Below, in pieces: positions 45,789-54,466 of a DNA stretch of 64,000 bases. Origin of the DNA: Bradyrhizobium sp. 195 (lineage in GTDB: Bacteria > Pseudomonadota > Alphaproteobacteria > Rhizobiales > Xanthobacteraceae). Under the pieces are notes generated by a model. It was not told the DNA's origin. It made no database searches and was given only the letters and a program-made list of their open reading frames with translations. Position numbers and translations under genes: made by a program. The number at the start of each line of letters is the position of its first letter. Position 1 is the stretch's first letter. The DNA is taken from contig NZ_CP082161.1 in NCBI RefSeq assembly GCF_023101665.1, forward strand, positions 7,192,001-7,256,000, given 5' to 3'.

Positions 45789-46130
45789 ATGCATCAGGCT
45801 GCACGCCTGGAGTTCGAGCGCGTGATGGAAGAATTCGCCCGCTGGCAGGTCGTGCCCGCGGACGAGCGCTCGCCCGCGCCTGCCTGGTGGTGGGGTCCTG
45901 CGATGGCGGTGTTTGACGACAATGAGCCGATGGGTTGCGCATGGTGCGCCGAGCTCGGCTTGAACGACGGGTCGAGCTTCGCCGAGGGCGCGCGCACGAT
46001 TCTCGCGCTGTTCGTCGAGCAGACCTCGCTGACCGGACCTCAGGACTTTCCGAGCAAGCTCGAGGGCGGCGAACAAGACGTCCGCGAGCTGCATCCTCAG
46101 CCGTCAGACGACAGCGCGTTTCAGCCGTGA
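45789..46130 (+). CDS. Small protein of unknown function
   Basis: The 113-residue product starts MHQAARLEFERV, contains APAWWWGPAMAVFDD and is acidic, with a CxxC-like pair in GCAWCAEL. I chose ATG 45789, with AGGGAG upstream; an in-frame start at 45636 would add 51 residues without a site. Its 3' end overlaps the convergent cyclic-di-GMP gene by 27 bp. No family recognised. Confidence 0.6.
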   Translation: MHQAARLEFERVMEEFARWQVVPADERSPAPAWWWGPAMAVFDDNEPMGCAWCAELGLNDGSSFAEGARTILALFVEQTSLTGPQDFPSKLEGGEQDVRELHPQPSDDSAFQP

Positions 46131-49100
46131 CGCCGCAGCTTCCGTGACTGCAGCGTCCGGCTCCGGCTGGAGCGGCGGCGCGACAGGCAGAACCATGGGC
46201 CGAAGCAGCTCGGCCATCTGCCGCGCCGGCAAGGGCTTGGAGATGAGGAAGCCCTGCATCTCATCGCAGCCATGGCTGCGCAGGAACGCCTCCTGCTCGA
46301 CGTTCTCGACGCCTTCGGCGACGACGGTCATGCCGAGCGCCTTGCCCATGCTGATGATCGCTTGCGCGATTGCCTGGTCTTCCGAATCCTGCGGCAGGTC
46401 CCGCACGAAGGAGCGGTCGATCTTGATGGTGTCGATCGGGAAATGCTTCATCAGCGACATCGACGAATAGCCGGTACCGAAATCGTCGATGGCAAGACGA
46501 ATGCCGCGGCTCTGGATGGCGTCGAGCACCTTGAGCGCGCGGCCGACATTGCGCATCATCATGCTCTCGGTGACCTCGAGCTGGAGCAGCGCCGGCGACA
46601 TGCCGCTGGCGGCCAGCGCCTCGTCGACGTCCTGCAACAGATGCTCGTCGGCGAACTGACGCGGCGATAGGTTGACCGCCATCGACAGCGGCAACAGGCC
46701 GCGGCGCTGCCAGGCCATGGCCTGGGCGCAGGCCTCGTTGAGGACCCAGCGGCCGATCGGCACGATCAGCCCGGTTTCCTCCGCAAGCGGAATGAACTGC
46801 GCCGGCGAGACGCTGCCGAGGTCAGGATGCGTCCAGCGCAGCAACGCTTCCACGCCGGTGATCTGGCCGGTCTCCATCTCCACCTTGGGCTGGTAGTTCA
46901 AGGAGAACTGCCCGCGCTCCAGCGCCCGGCGCAGCGCGCTCTCCAGCGAGAGCCGTTCGATCGATTGCGTCTTCACTTCCTTGGAGAAGAAGCGGCAGCC
47001 GTTCTTGCCGTCTTCCTTGGCAAGATACATCGCCATGTCGGCGTTCTTTGTCAGCGTCTGCGCATCGGAACCGTTGGCCGGATACATCGCGATGCCGATC
47101 GAAGCCGTGGTGTGGCACTCGTGCCCGGCCAGCTCCATGGGCTCGGCCAGTGCCGTCAGGAGCCCGGTCGCGATCCGCTGGACGTCATCGATCTCGCCGC
47201 ATTGATCGAGGATCACCACGAACTCGTCGCCTCCGAGCCGCGCCACCACGTCGCTGGTCCGCAACGCGCCGCGCAAGCGGTTCGCCACTTCGAGCAAGAG
47301 CAGGTCGCCGGCCTCATGCCCCAGCGAATCGTTGATGACCTTGAAACGGTCGAGGTCGATGAACAGCACCGCAAAGCGGTGGTCGTGATGCTCGGCCACG
47401 TCGATCGCCTTGCGCAAAAGCCCGTTGAAGGTTTCGCGGTTCGGAAGGTCCGTCAGGCTGTCATGCGAGGCGAGGTACTCGATCCGCTCGTCCGCCTCGT
47501 TCTTCTCGTCCGCGCGATCGAAATTCTCCATCGCGAAGGCGACGTTGTCGGCGAGGCGCTGCAACAGCTCGACGAACTCAGTCGTGAAGGTATCCTTTTC
47601 GGTCGACATGTAGATCATGACGCCGACGGCCATGTCGTGAACAATGAGCGGGATCGCCGCGCCCGAGCGCGCACCATCGCCCCGAACGACGGCGTGGAAG
47701 GCACTCACGCGCTGGTCGGTGAGATAGTCGTTGCTGATGCAGGGCTGGCGCGTGCGGAACGCCGTGCCGGCCATCCCCCGACCTTCGGGGCGCTCGGGAT
47801 CGATGGAGAGACGGACGTTGCGTGTCGTGTCGGCGGACGGACCGGCGGCGGCCACGATCTCGAGCTGGTCGGTGCCGGCCCTGGCCAGCGCGATCGTGGT
47901 CGAGGTGAACTTGGCGCCGTTCGACGCCGCAAGGCACACGAGGTCGAACAGCTCGGCGCGCGACTTCGCCCGCATGATCGCCTCGTTGGTCGCGCTCAAG
48001 GCCGCGAACATGCGCGTCAGCCGCTCCTTCTGCGCCTCGGTGCGGGCCTTTTCTTCAGCGCGATCGAAATTGTCGAGCGCAAACGAGACGTTTTCCGCGA
48101 GACGGGCCAGCAGCTCGACCAGATCGGGCGTGAATGTGTCTTCCTCCGGAGCAAGAAACAGGAGGATGCCGATCGGCTCCAGGCCGGCGCGCAAAAGCGG
48201 GAAGCTTGCAGCGGCACGGGTCCCGTCCTCGACTGCCTTGGAGTGCCAGTGTGCCGAGCGGGGATCGTGCATATAGTCGTTGATGACACTGGGCCGACGC
48301 GTCCGCACCGAGATTCCGATGATTCCCTGGCCCTCGGGGTGATCCGGGGAAATCGCACAGCTGCGTCCGACCATTCGCTCCTGGAGACGCCCCTTCACGG
48401 CGACGACCCGGACCAGATCACATGTCTCGTCGATGATTCCAATCGTCGCCGAGGCGAACATACCGCCGAGCACGGCCGCCTGACATGCGACGTCGAACAG
48501 CTCCTCGCGAGTCTCGGCGCGCATGATGGCTTCGTTGGTGGCGCTCAACGCTTCAAACATGCCGCTCAGCCGGTCTCGCTGCTTGTCGGCCTTCGCCTTC
48601 TCCTCGGAGCGGTCGAGATTTGCGATCGCAAACGACACGTTGCGCGCAAGACGTTCCAGCAGTTCGACCAACTCGGGCGTGAACGTGCCGATCTCGAGGG
48701 AATTGAACAGGAACACGCCTTCGGCACGATCGCCGTTGAGCAACGGCAACGCAGCGGAGGACTTGATGCCGGTCCGGCGCGCGCTGTCGTGCCACGGCTT
48801 GAGGCGGTCATCGGACAGCAGGTCGTTGGTCAGGCAGGGCTTTCTGGTGCGGAAACACGTGCCGGTCAGGCCTCGCCCTTCCGGCACCGTGTCCGTCGTT
48901 GCAAATTTGAGCCTGCGCACTTCGTCGGAGTTCGGTCCTGCGGAAGCGACGACGCGCAGCATTTCGGAGGCAGGCTCGGCGAGCGCGATCGTCGCAGAGC
49001 CGAACTTGCCGCCCTGGAACGAAGCTTCGCATACGAGATCGAACAGCTCGGCACGCGACGTCGCCCGGATGATCGCCTCGTTGGTAGCGCTGAGCGCCGC

Positions 49101-50220
49101 ATACATGCGCGCCAGCCGTTCCTCTTCCGCGGCGATTCTGGCCTTTTCGGACTCCCGGTCGAAGTTCTCGATTGCGAACGAGACGTTCTCCGCCATGCGC
49201 ATCAGGAGCGCGACGACTTCCTCGTCCTTGGCCCAGGACTTGCTGATGAAGAACAGAATAATGCCGACGCTCTTGCCATATTTGATCAACGGAGCCGCGA
49301 CGAGGGCTGCGACGCCCGTATTGATATTGGCTTGCTCCCACAGCGTTCCCTTGGTGCGGCTGACGAGGTCGTCCTCGACGAGGGGCTTTTTGGCTGCGAA
49401 AGACCGTGCCGGAGATTCCACGGCCATAGGGATTGGCGGCATCGACGGAATATTGGGTCTGGGCAACGAGCTCCAGATTCTGGCCCGTGCCGGCGACGGG
49501 TTTCAGCCAGTGGGATTCCTGCTCCTTCAGCAGGACGACCGTTGCGAGCGACTTGCCGCCATGGACGGACGCGTCGCATACGAGCTGGTACAGCTCCTGC
49601 TCGGTCTTGGCACTCAGGATTGCTTCGTTGGTGGCGCTGAGGGCGCCGAACATGCGGTTGAGCCGCCGCGCCGTCCGTTCGCTGGCCTGCTGCGCGGTCT
49701 CGCGCGCGAAATTATCCAGCGCATAGGAAATGTTGGCCGACATGCGCTCGAACAGCGAGACCATCGGGTCGTTGAACGAATTGGCCTCGCGACGGGTCAC
49801 CAACAACACGCCGACGCTTTTGCCGTTGCAGAGCAGCGGCAGCGCCGCAGCCGCGCCGATGGCGGCCGAAGCCGCGCCCGCGCGCCATGCCAGCGAGCGC
49901 GGGTCGTTCAGATAATCGTTGCTGACGCACAGCTTCTGATCGCGAAACGCCTCGCCACCGACACCCGAGCCTTCAGGTGTACCGGCTTCCGTCGTGATCA
50001 CGAGGGAGCGCAGCCGTGGAATGTCGTCGCCGCGACCGGCCGCAAAGCACAGCCGCCGCCCATCCGGTCCCACCAGGAACACGGCGACCGCCAAAAAATC
50101 CCCGCTCGAAAACCCGGCGTCGCAGACCTTCTGGTACAGCTCGTCCGGCGATTTCGCGTAGAGGATCGCTTCGTTAATGGCGCTCAACGCCGCAAAGGTG
50201 CGCGCGAGTGTCGTCGGCAC
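46104..50220 (-). pseudogene. Five-GAF, GGDEF and EAL cyclic-di-GMP protein with a one-base frameshift
   Basis: From GTG 50220 to the stop at 46104 the protein would be 1371 residues if one extra base in the run at 49382-49391 (AAAAAGCCCC on the coding strand) is removed; the frame shifts between FRSQK and PLVEDDL. Five consecutive GAF domains of about 170 residues are joined by linkers ALSATNEAI. A GGDEF domain follows with intact RTSD I-site and GGDEF, then an EAL domain (EALLRW, DDFGTGYSS, EGVEN). Without the shift it would be a signal-controlled cyclic-di-GMP enzyme. Sequencing error or mutation cannot be separated here. Confidence 0.85.
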
Positions 50221-50517
50221 GATCTCAGCTCCCGGGCATTTCTGCCTATTTCTCCCGGCTGCCCTTATGAAGCGCGATCGCCTAAGTGGTCGTTATTGCG
50301 CGCCGCAAACCGTCGATCAAAGTGAACGAGCTGCGAACGAGGGGCGCCAAACTGTCGAAAATACCGCCGCACCGGACGAATGTTCGACCAAAGGCGCGCT
50401 CTCTTTACGAATTTGCAGCCCTGTATTGGTTTACGGGAGATTGATATCGCGGCGGCGCTTTGAGACGATGGCAGCCAACAAGCAAGCCCGTTAAGGGCAC
50501 CAGGCCAAGGGAACGCC

Positions 50518-51570
50518 ATGCCGGTCGTCAGAGCCGATCGCCTCACGCGCATCAGCGCCGCCCTGCTCCGTGCTGCCGGAGCTTCCGAGGAAGAGGCCGA
50601 CGCGGTGGCGACCGGCTGCGTCAACGCCAATCTCGCCGGTCATGACTCGCACGGCGTGATCGCTGTTCCCACCTATATCGACCGGATCAAGGCCGGGCAC
50701 ATCGTCCCCGGCGCCGAATGGACCATCGTCCAGGAGTCGCCGACCACGACCGTGATCGACGGCCATTGGGGATTTGGCTTCCACGTCAACGCCAAAGCGA
50801 TGGCGCTGACGATCGAGAAGGCGAAGACGGCGAACGTCGCCGCCTGCACGGTGTTTCGGCAGAGCCATGTCGGCCGCCTCGCCGCCTATCCGCTGATGGC
50901 GATGCGCGCAGGGATGATCGGGATCGCGACCGCTGATTCCGGCCGCTCGCCGAAGCATGTGGCTCCGTTCGGGGGCAAGGAGGCGCGACTCGGCACCAAC
51001 CCGATCTCGATCGCGGTGCCGTCCGATCTCGATGCGCCGTTCTATCTCGACATGGCGACCTCGGCGGTCGCTGCCGGCAAGATCCAGCTTGCGGTCACGC
51101 GCGGTGAGGAGATTCCGACGGGCTGGATCATTGATGCCGAGGGACGTCACACCACCGACCCGGCCCAATACCGCAAGGGCGGCGCGCTGCTGCCGCTCGG
51201 CGGCACCGAGGGTTACAAGGGCAGCGGTCTTGCCGCCATGGTCGAGGTGCTGTGCGGCCTGCTCACCGGCCTCGGCTTCGGCGTCGAGCCCACGGGGCGA
51301 CACAACGACGGATGCTTCATGGCGGTGTTCAACGTCGCCGCATTCCGCCCGCTGAAGGACTTCAAGCGCGAGGTCGCCGAATTCGCGCGTTATCTGAAAT
51401 CGACACCGCCGTCCGAGGGCAGCAACGGCGTGTTCTATCCCGGCGAGATCGAGGGCCTGCGCGAACTGCAGCGCCTGCGCGACGGCATCGAGGTCGAGGA
51501 TGCGACTTGGGAAAAGCTGCGCGTGCTGGCGCGGGAGTACCGGCTCGAAACAGTGCTCGATCTGGCCTGA
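50518..51570 (+). CDS. Ldh/malate-type NAD(P)-dependent dehydrogenase
   Basis: The 350-residue protein belongs to the malate/L-lactate (Ldh_2, ureidoglycolate) dehydrogenase family: NLAGHDSHGV, FRQSHVGRLAAYP, APFGG and RLGTNPISIAVP. It oxidises a 2-hydroxy acid or reduces a 2-oxo acid with a nicotinamide cofactor. It is the first of three genes with gaps of 21 and 14 bp, so an operon is likely. Substrate unknown. Confidence 0.88.
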   Translation: MPVVRADRLTRISAALLRAAGASEEEADAVATGCVNANLAGHDSHGVIAVPTYIDRIKAGHIVPGAEWTIVQESPTTTVIDGHWGFGFHVNAKAMALTIEKAKTANVAACTVFRQSHVGRLAAYPLMAMRAGMIGIATADSGRSPKHVAPFGGKEARLGTNPISIAVPSDLDAPFYLDMATSAVAAGKIQLAVTRGEEIPTGWIIDAEGRHTTDPAQYRKGGALLPLGGTEGYKGSGLAAMVEVLCGLLTGLGFGVEPTGRHNDGCFMAVFNVAAFRPLKDFKREVAEFARYLKSTPPSEGSNGVFYPGEIEGLRELQRLRDGIEVEDATWEKLRVLAREYRLETVLDLA

Positions 51571-51591
51571 CGGAATTTGGAGAACAGCAGC

Positions 51592-52959
51592 ATGACGCGA
51601 CAGATGATCCTGGTTGGCTTCCTCCAGGCGCAGAACTGCACCAATTTGCCGAGCTCCTGGCGCCATCCGGACTCGCGCGACGATTCGATGTCGGCGGACT
51701 ATTATCAGGAGATCGCCAAGATCCTCGAAGCCGGCAAATTCCACATGGCCTTCTTCGACGATCGCCTGGCAATGCCGGACCGCTACGGCAACGAGCACGC
51801 CCACACGGTCGAATACGGCATCCGCTGCGTGAAGATGGATCCGCTGATCGTGCTGACCACGATGGGCATGGTCACCGAGAAGCTGGGCCTTGGCGCGACC
51901 TGCTCGACCACTTATTACGAGCCGTTCGACGTCGCCCGCCGCTTCGCAACGCTCGACCTGATGTCGGGCGGACGCGCGGGCTGGAACGTCGTCACCTCGC
52001 TCAATGACGGTGAAGCTCTCAACATGGGCCGGGATTCGCATCCCGAACACGATTCCCGCTATGACCGCGCCGACGAGTTCATGGAAGTGGTGCTCGGTCA
52101 CTGGGACACCTGGGAAGACGGCGCGCTCATCATGGACAAGCAAAGCGGCCGCTTTGCTGATCCGACCAAGGTGAAGCGGCTCGACCACAAGGGACCAGCC
52201 TTCAAGTCGCGCGGGCCATTCACCGTTCCGCGCTCGGATCAGGGCCATCCCGTGATCATCCAGGCCGGCGCATCCGGTCGCGGCCAGCGCTTTGCCGGGC
52301 GATGGGGCGAGGTGATCTTCACCGCCGCGCGCAATCTCACTGCCGCCAAGGAAGGCTATGCGTCCGTGCGTAACGAAGCCGCCAAGGCTGGCCGCGATCC
52401 CGACCAGATGTTCCTCTGCAATTTGACGACGCCGGTCTGCGCCGCGACCAAGGCCGAGGCCGAGGACAAGATGGCGCTGATCAACAAGCTGCCGCTGCAG
52501 ATCGACGCGCTGTCGCTGCTCGCCGAAGCGCTCAATTACGATTTCGCCTCCAAGGACCTCGACGAGCCGCTGACGACCGAAGAGCTGAAGAGTATGCAAG
52601 GCATTCTGGGCATCCGCGACGGCGTGCTGAAGGCTTCCGGCAAGAGCAATCCCAGTGCGCGCGACTTCGTCACCTTCTCCGGCCGCGGCCAGGTCCAGGA
52701 CGCGATGGTCGGCGGCCCCAAGGAGATCGCGGACAAATTCGAAGAAATGTTCGTCGAGCGCGGCTGCGACGGCTTTGTCATCGCCGCGACCTATGTGCCC
52801 GGCTCCTACGCCGATTTCGTTCGGCATGTCGTACCGGAGCTGCAGCGCCGCGGCCTGTTTCAGAAGGACTATCGCGGCAAGACCTTGCGGGAAAATCTCG
52901 GGCTCAAGCGACCGGCTGCCGGCGCCTGGAAGGCGCAGCCGCGCGATGCCGCGGAATAA
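51592..52959 (+). CDS. NtaA/SnaA/DszA-type flavin-dependent monooxygenase
   Basis: The 455-residue protein resembles two-component luciferase-like monooxygenases (LLM class, NtaA/DszA family): FFDDRLAMPDRYG, GLGATCSTTYYEPFDVARRFATLDLMSGGRAGWNVVTS, and SDQGHPVIIQAGAS. They use reduced FMN and oxygen to cleave chelators, sulfones or similar compounds. No flavin reductase gene is adjacent. GGAGA precedes ATG 51592. It lies between the dehydrogenase and hydrolase genes. Confidence 0.9.
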   Translation: MTRQMILVGFLQAQNCTNLPSSWRHPDSRDDSMSADYYQEIAKILEAGKFHMAFFDDRLAMPDRYGNEHAHTVEYGIRCVKMDPLIVLTTMGMVTEKLGLGATCSTTYYEPFDVARRFATLDLMSGGRAGWNVVTSLNDGEALNMGRDSHPEHDSRYDRADEFMEVVLGHWDTWEDGALIMDKQSGRFADPTKVKRLDHKGPAFKSRGPFTVPRSDQGHPVIIQAGASGRGQRFAGRWGEVIFTAARNLTAAKEGYASVRNEAAKAGRDPDQMFLCNLTTPVCAATKAEAEDKMALINKLPLQIDALSLLAEALNYDFASKDLDEPLTTEELKSMQGILGIRDGVLKASGKSNPSARDFVTFSGRGQVQDAMVGGPKEIADKFEEMFVERGCDGFVIAATYVPGSYADFVRHVVPELQRRGLFQKDYRGKTLRENLGLKRPAAGAWKAQPRDAAE

Positions 52960-52973
52960 CGACGAGGTACGAG

Positions 52974-53759
52974 ATGCGCTGGCTGAAATTCACCGCCTCG
53001 AGCAAGACGTCATGGGGAATCATCGAAGGCGACCGGGTGATCGCGGTCGACGGCGATCCCTTCGGCGAATGGCAGCGCAGCTCGCGCACGCATCCTCTGT
53101 CAGAGGTCAAGATCGAGCTGCCGCTGATCCCCCGCACCTTCTATTGCGTCGGTCTCAATTATCTCAAGCACTTGAAGGAAGCCGCCGACAAGGCTGGCAC
53201 CGTGCCGGCCGTGCCAGACCGTCCCGAGATCGGCTATCGCGCCCAGAACGCACTGATCGCGCATGACGAGGACGTGGTGATCCCGTCTTTTGCGACGGAG
53301 AAGATCCATTATGAAGGCGAGCTCGTCGTCGTCATCGGCAAGAAGGTGAAGCATCTCACCGAAGCGAACGCGATGGATTGCGTGTTCGGCTACACTGTCG
53401 GCAACGACGTCAGCGAACGAAGCTGGCAGAAGGTCGATCGCGGTCTGTGGAGATCAAAGAACGCCGACACGTTCAAGCCGATGGGACCGTGGATCGAGAC
53501 CGAGGCTGATCTCGACAAGATGGAAACGACCGTCCGGGTCAACGGCAAGGAAACCAACCGCTTCGCGACCAACGACATGATCTTCGGCGTGGTGCCGTTC
53601 CTGGTCGAGCTGACCAAATATTTCACGCTATGGCCCGGCGACGTGATCTGGATGGGCACCGACGGCGCCTCGCCGGATATCAAGCATGGTGACGTCGTGG
53701 AGATCGACATCAGCGGTGTCGGGACGTTGCGAAACAGGTTTGTGCGGGAGGGGCGGTGA
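52974..53759 (+). CDS. Fumarylacetoacetate hydrolase family protein
   Basis: The 261-residue protein has the FAH catalytic features: FYCVGLNYLKHLKEA, the metal ligands in HYEGELVVVIGK (Glu) and NDVSER, and DVIWMGTDGASPDI. Family enzymes hydrolyse or hydrate acylpyruvates. It ends the monooxygenase operon, consistent with breakdown of an oxidised ring or chain product. Confidence 0.9.
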   Translation: MRWLKFTASSKTSWGIIEGDRVIAVDGDPFGEWQRSSRTHPLSEVKIELPLIPRTFYCVGLNYLKHLKEAADKAGTVPAVPDRPEIGYRAQNALIAHDEDVVIPSFATEKIHYEGELVVVIGKKVKHLTEANAMDCVFGYTVGNDVSERSWQKVDRGLWRSKNADTFKPMGPWIETEADLDKMETTVRVNGKETNRFATNDMIFGVVPFLVELTKYFTLWPGDVIWMGTDGASPDIKHGDVVEIDISGVGTLRNRFVREGR

Positions 53760-53766
53760 TCTTGAC

Positions 53767-53855
53767 GTAGGATGGGTAGAGCGCAGCGAAACCCATCACG
53801 TCAGTTCGTCGCGGAAAGAGCGCGATGGGTTTCGCTATCGCTCTACCCATCCTAC
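53767..53855. repeat. REP-like palindrome, GTAGGATGGGTAGAGC family
   Basis: TAGGATGGGTAGAGC (53768-53782) and its complement GCTCTACCCATCCTA (53840-53854) form terminal inverted repeats around two GATGGGTTTCGC/GCGAAACCCATC blocks. The head GTAGGrTGGGyArAGC is shared with the REP of the RAYT locus. It lies between convergent genes. Confidence 0.75.
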
Positions 53856-53863
53856 AATCTCCT

Positions 53864-54319
53864 TCAAAACGGCAGCGCCACGCCGGTCTTGATCTCCTTC
53901 AGCACCACATTGCTGCGGACGTAACGGATGCCGGGGATGCGGAACATGAACTCGTCGAGGAAGCGGTTGTAGGCGGCCATGTCCTGCACGACGACGCGCA
54001 GATGATAATCAGCATCACCCGTGGTCGCAAAGCACTCCAGCACCTCGCGACGTTTGGTGACGCGGGACACAAACTCGTCGACGAATTTGGCATCGTGCCG
54101 CTCAAGTGAGACGTGGAGGATGGCCGACATCGCAAAGCCCGCCTGCTCGCGCGCGACCAATGCCGCGTAGCCCTGAATGACCCCGGCCTCCTCCAGCGCG
54201 CGTACCCTGCGCCAGCAGGCCGAGGTGGACATGCCGACCTCGTCCGCCAGTTGCTGGTTGGTGGCGCGGCCGTCCTTCTGGAGGTGCGCAAGAATCCGCG
54301 TGTCCTGCTCTTCAATCAT
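53864..54319 (-). CDS. Lrp/AsnC-family transcriptional regulator
   Basis: The 151-residue protein starts MIEEQDTRILAHLQ and has a helix-turn-helix (about 25-47: ADEVGMSTSACWRRVRALEEAG), then an AsnC effector domain. ATG 54319 is preceded by GGTGA; an upstream TTG start at 54361 is possible. It diverges from the indolepyruvate oxidoreductase gene across 147 bp with ACC-type half-sites, and probably regulates it in response to an amino acid. Confidence 0.9.
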   Translation of the reverse strand: MIEEQDTRILAHLQKDGRATNQQLADEVGMSTSACWRRVRALEEAGVIQGYAALVAREQAGFAMSAILHVSLERHDAKFVDEFVSRVTKRREVLECFATTGDADYHLRVVVQDMAAYNRFLDEFMFRIPGIRYVRSNVVLKEIKTGVALPF

Positions 54320-54335
54320 GGATTTCACCAAATCG

Positions 54336-54417
54336 GATCGTTCTACCGAATTATAGGACAAATCGGGAAAATCTACCAGAATGGCCAGCCTGTCAGGAAA
54401 GATAGGTAAGACCTACC
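54336..54417. promoter_or_regulatory. Possible Lrp-type binding half-sites
   Basis: TCTACC occurs twice and GGTA-N5-TACC once (54405-54417) between the divergent Lrp and oxidoreductase genes. The AT-rich spacing fits Lrp binding, but the motif is weak. Confidence 0.25.
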
Positions 54418-54466
54418 AGCCGCCCGGGCCTAACCTTCCCCCATGCAGGTGCCGCGGGAGGTCCGC

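Noticed and set aside
49382..49391. Programmed ribosomal frameshifting at AAAAAGCCCC
   Set aside because: The needed shift is +1, while this run fits no standard -1 slippery heptamer, and no stop codon or stimulatory element is evident; mutation or sequencing error is simpler.
46827..49640. A 937-codon open frame on the plus strand opposite the GAF/GGDEF/EAL gene
   Set aside because: It mirrors the codon bias of the real gene on the other strand (GC3-rich antisense frame); the product is low-complexity Arg/Gly/Asp text without domains.
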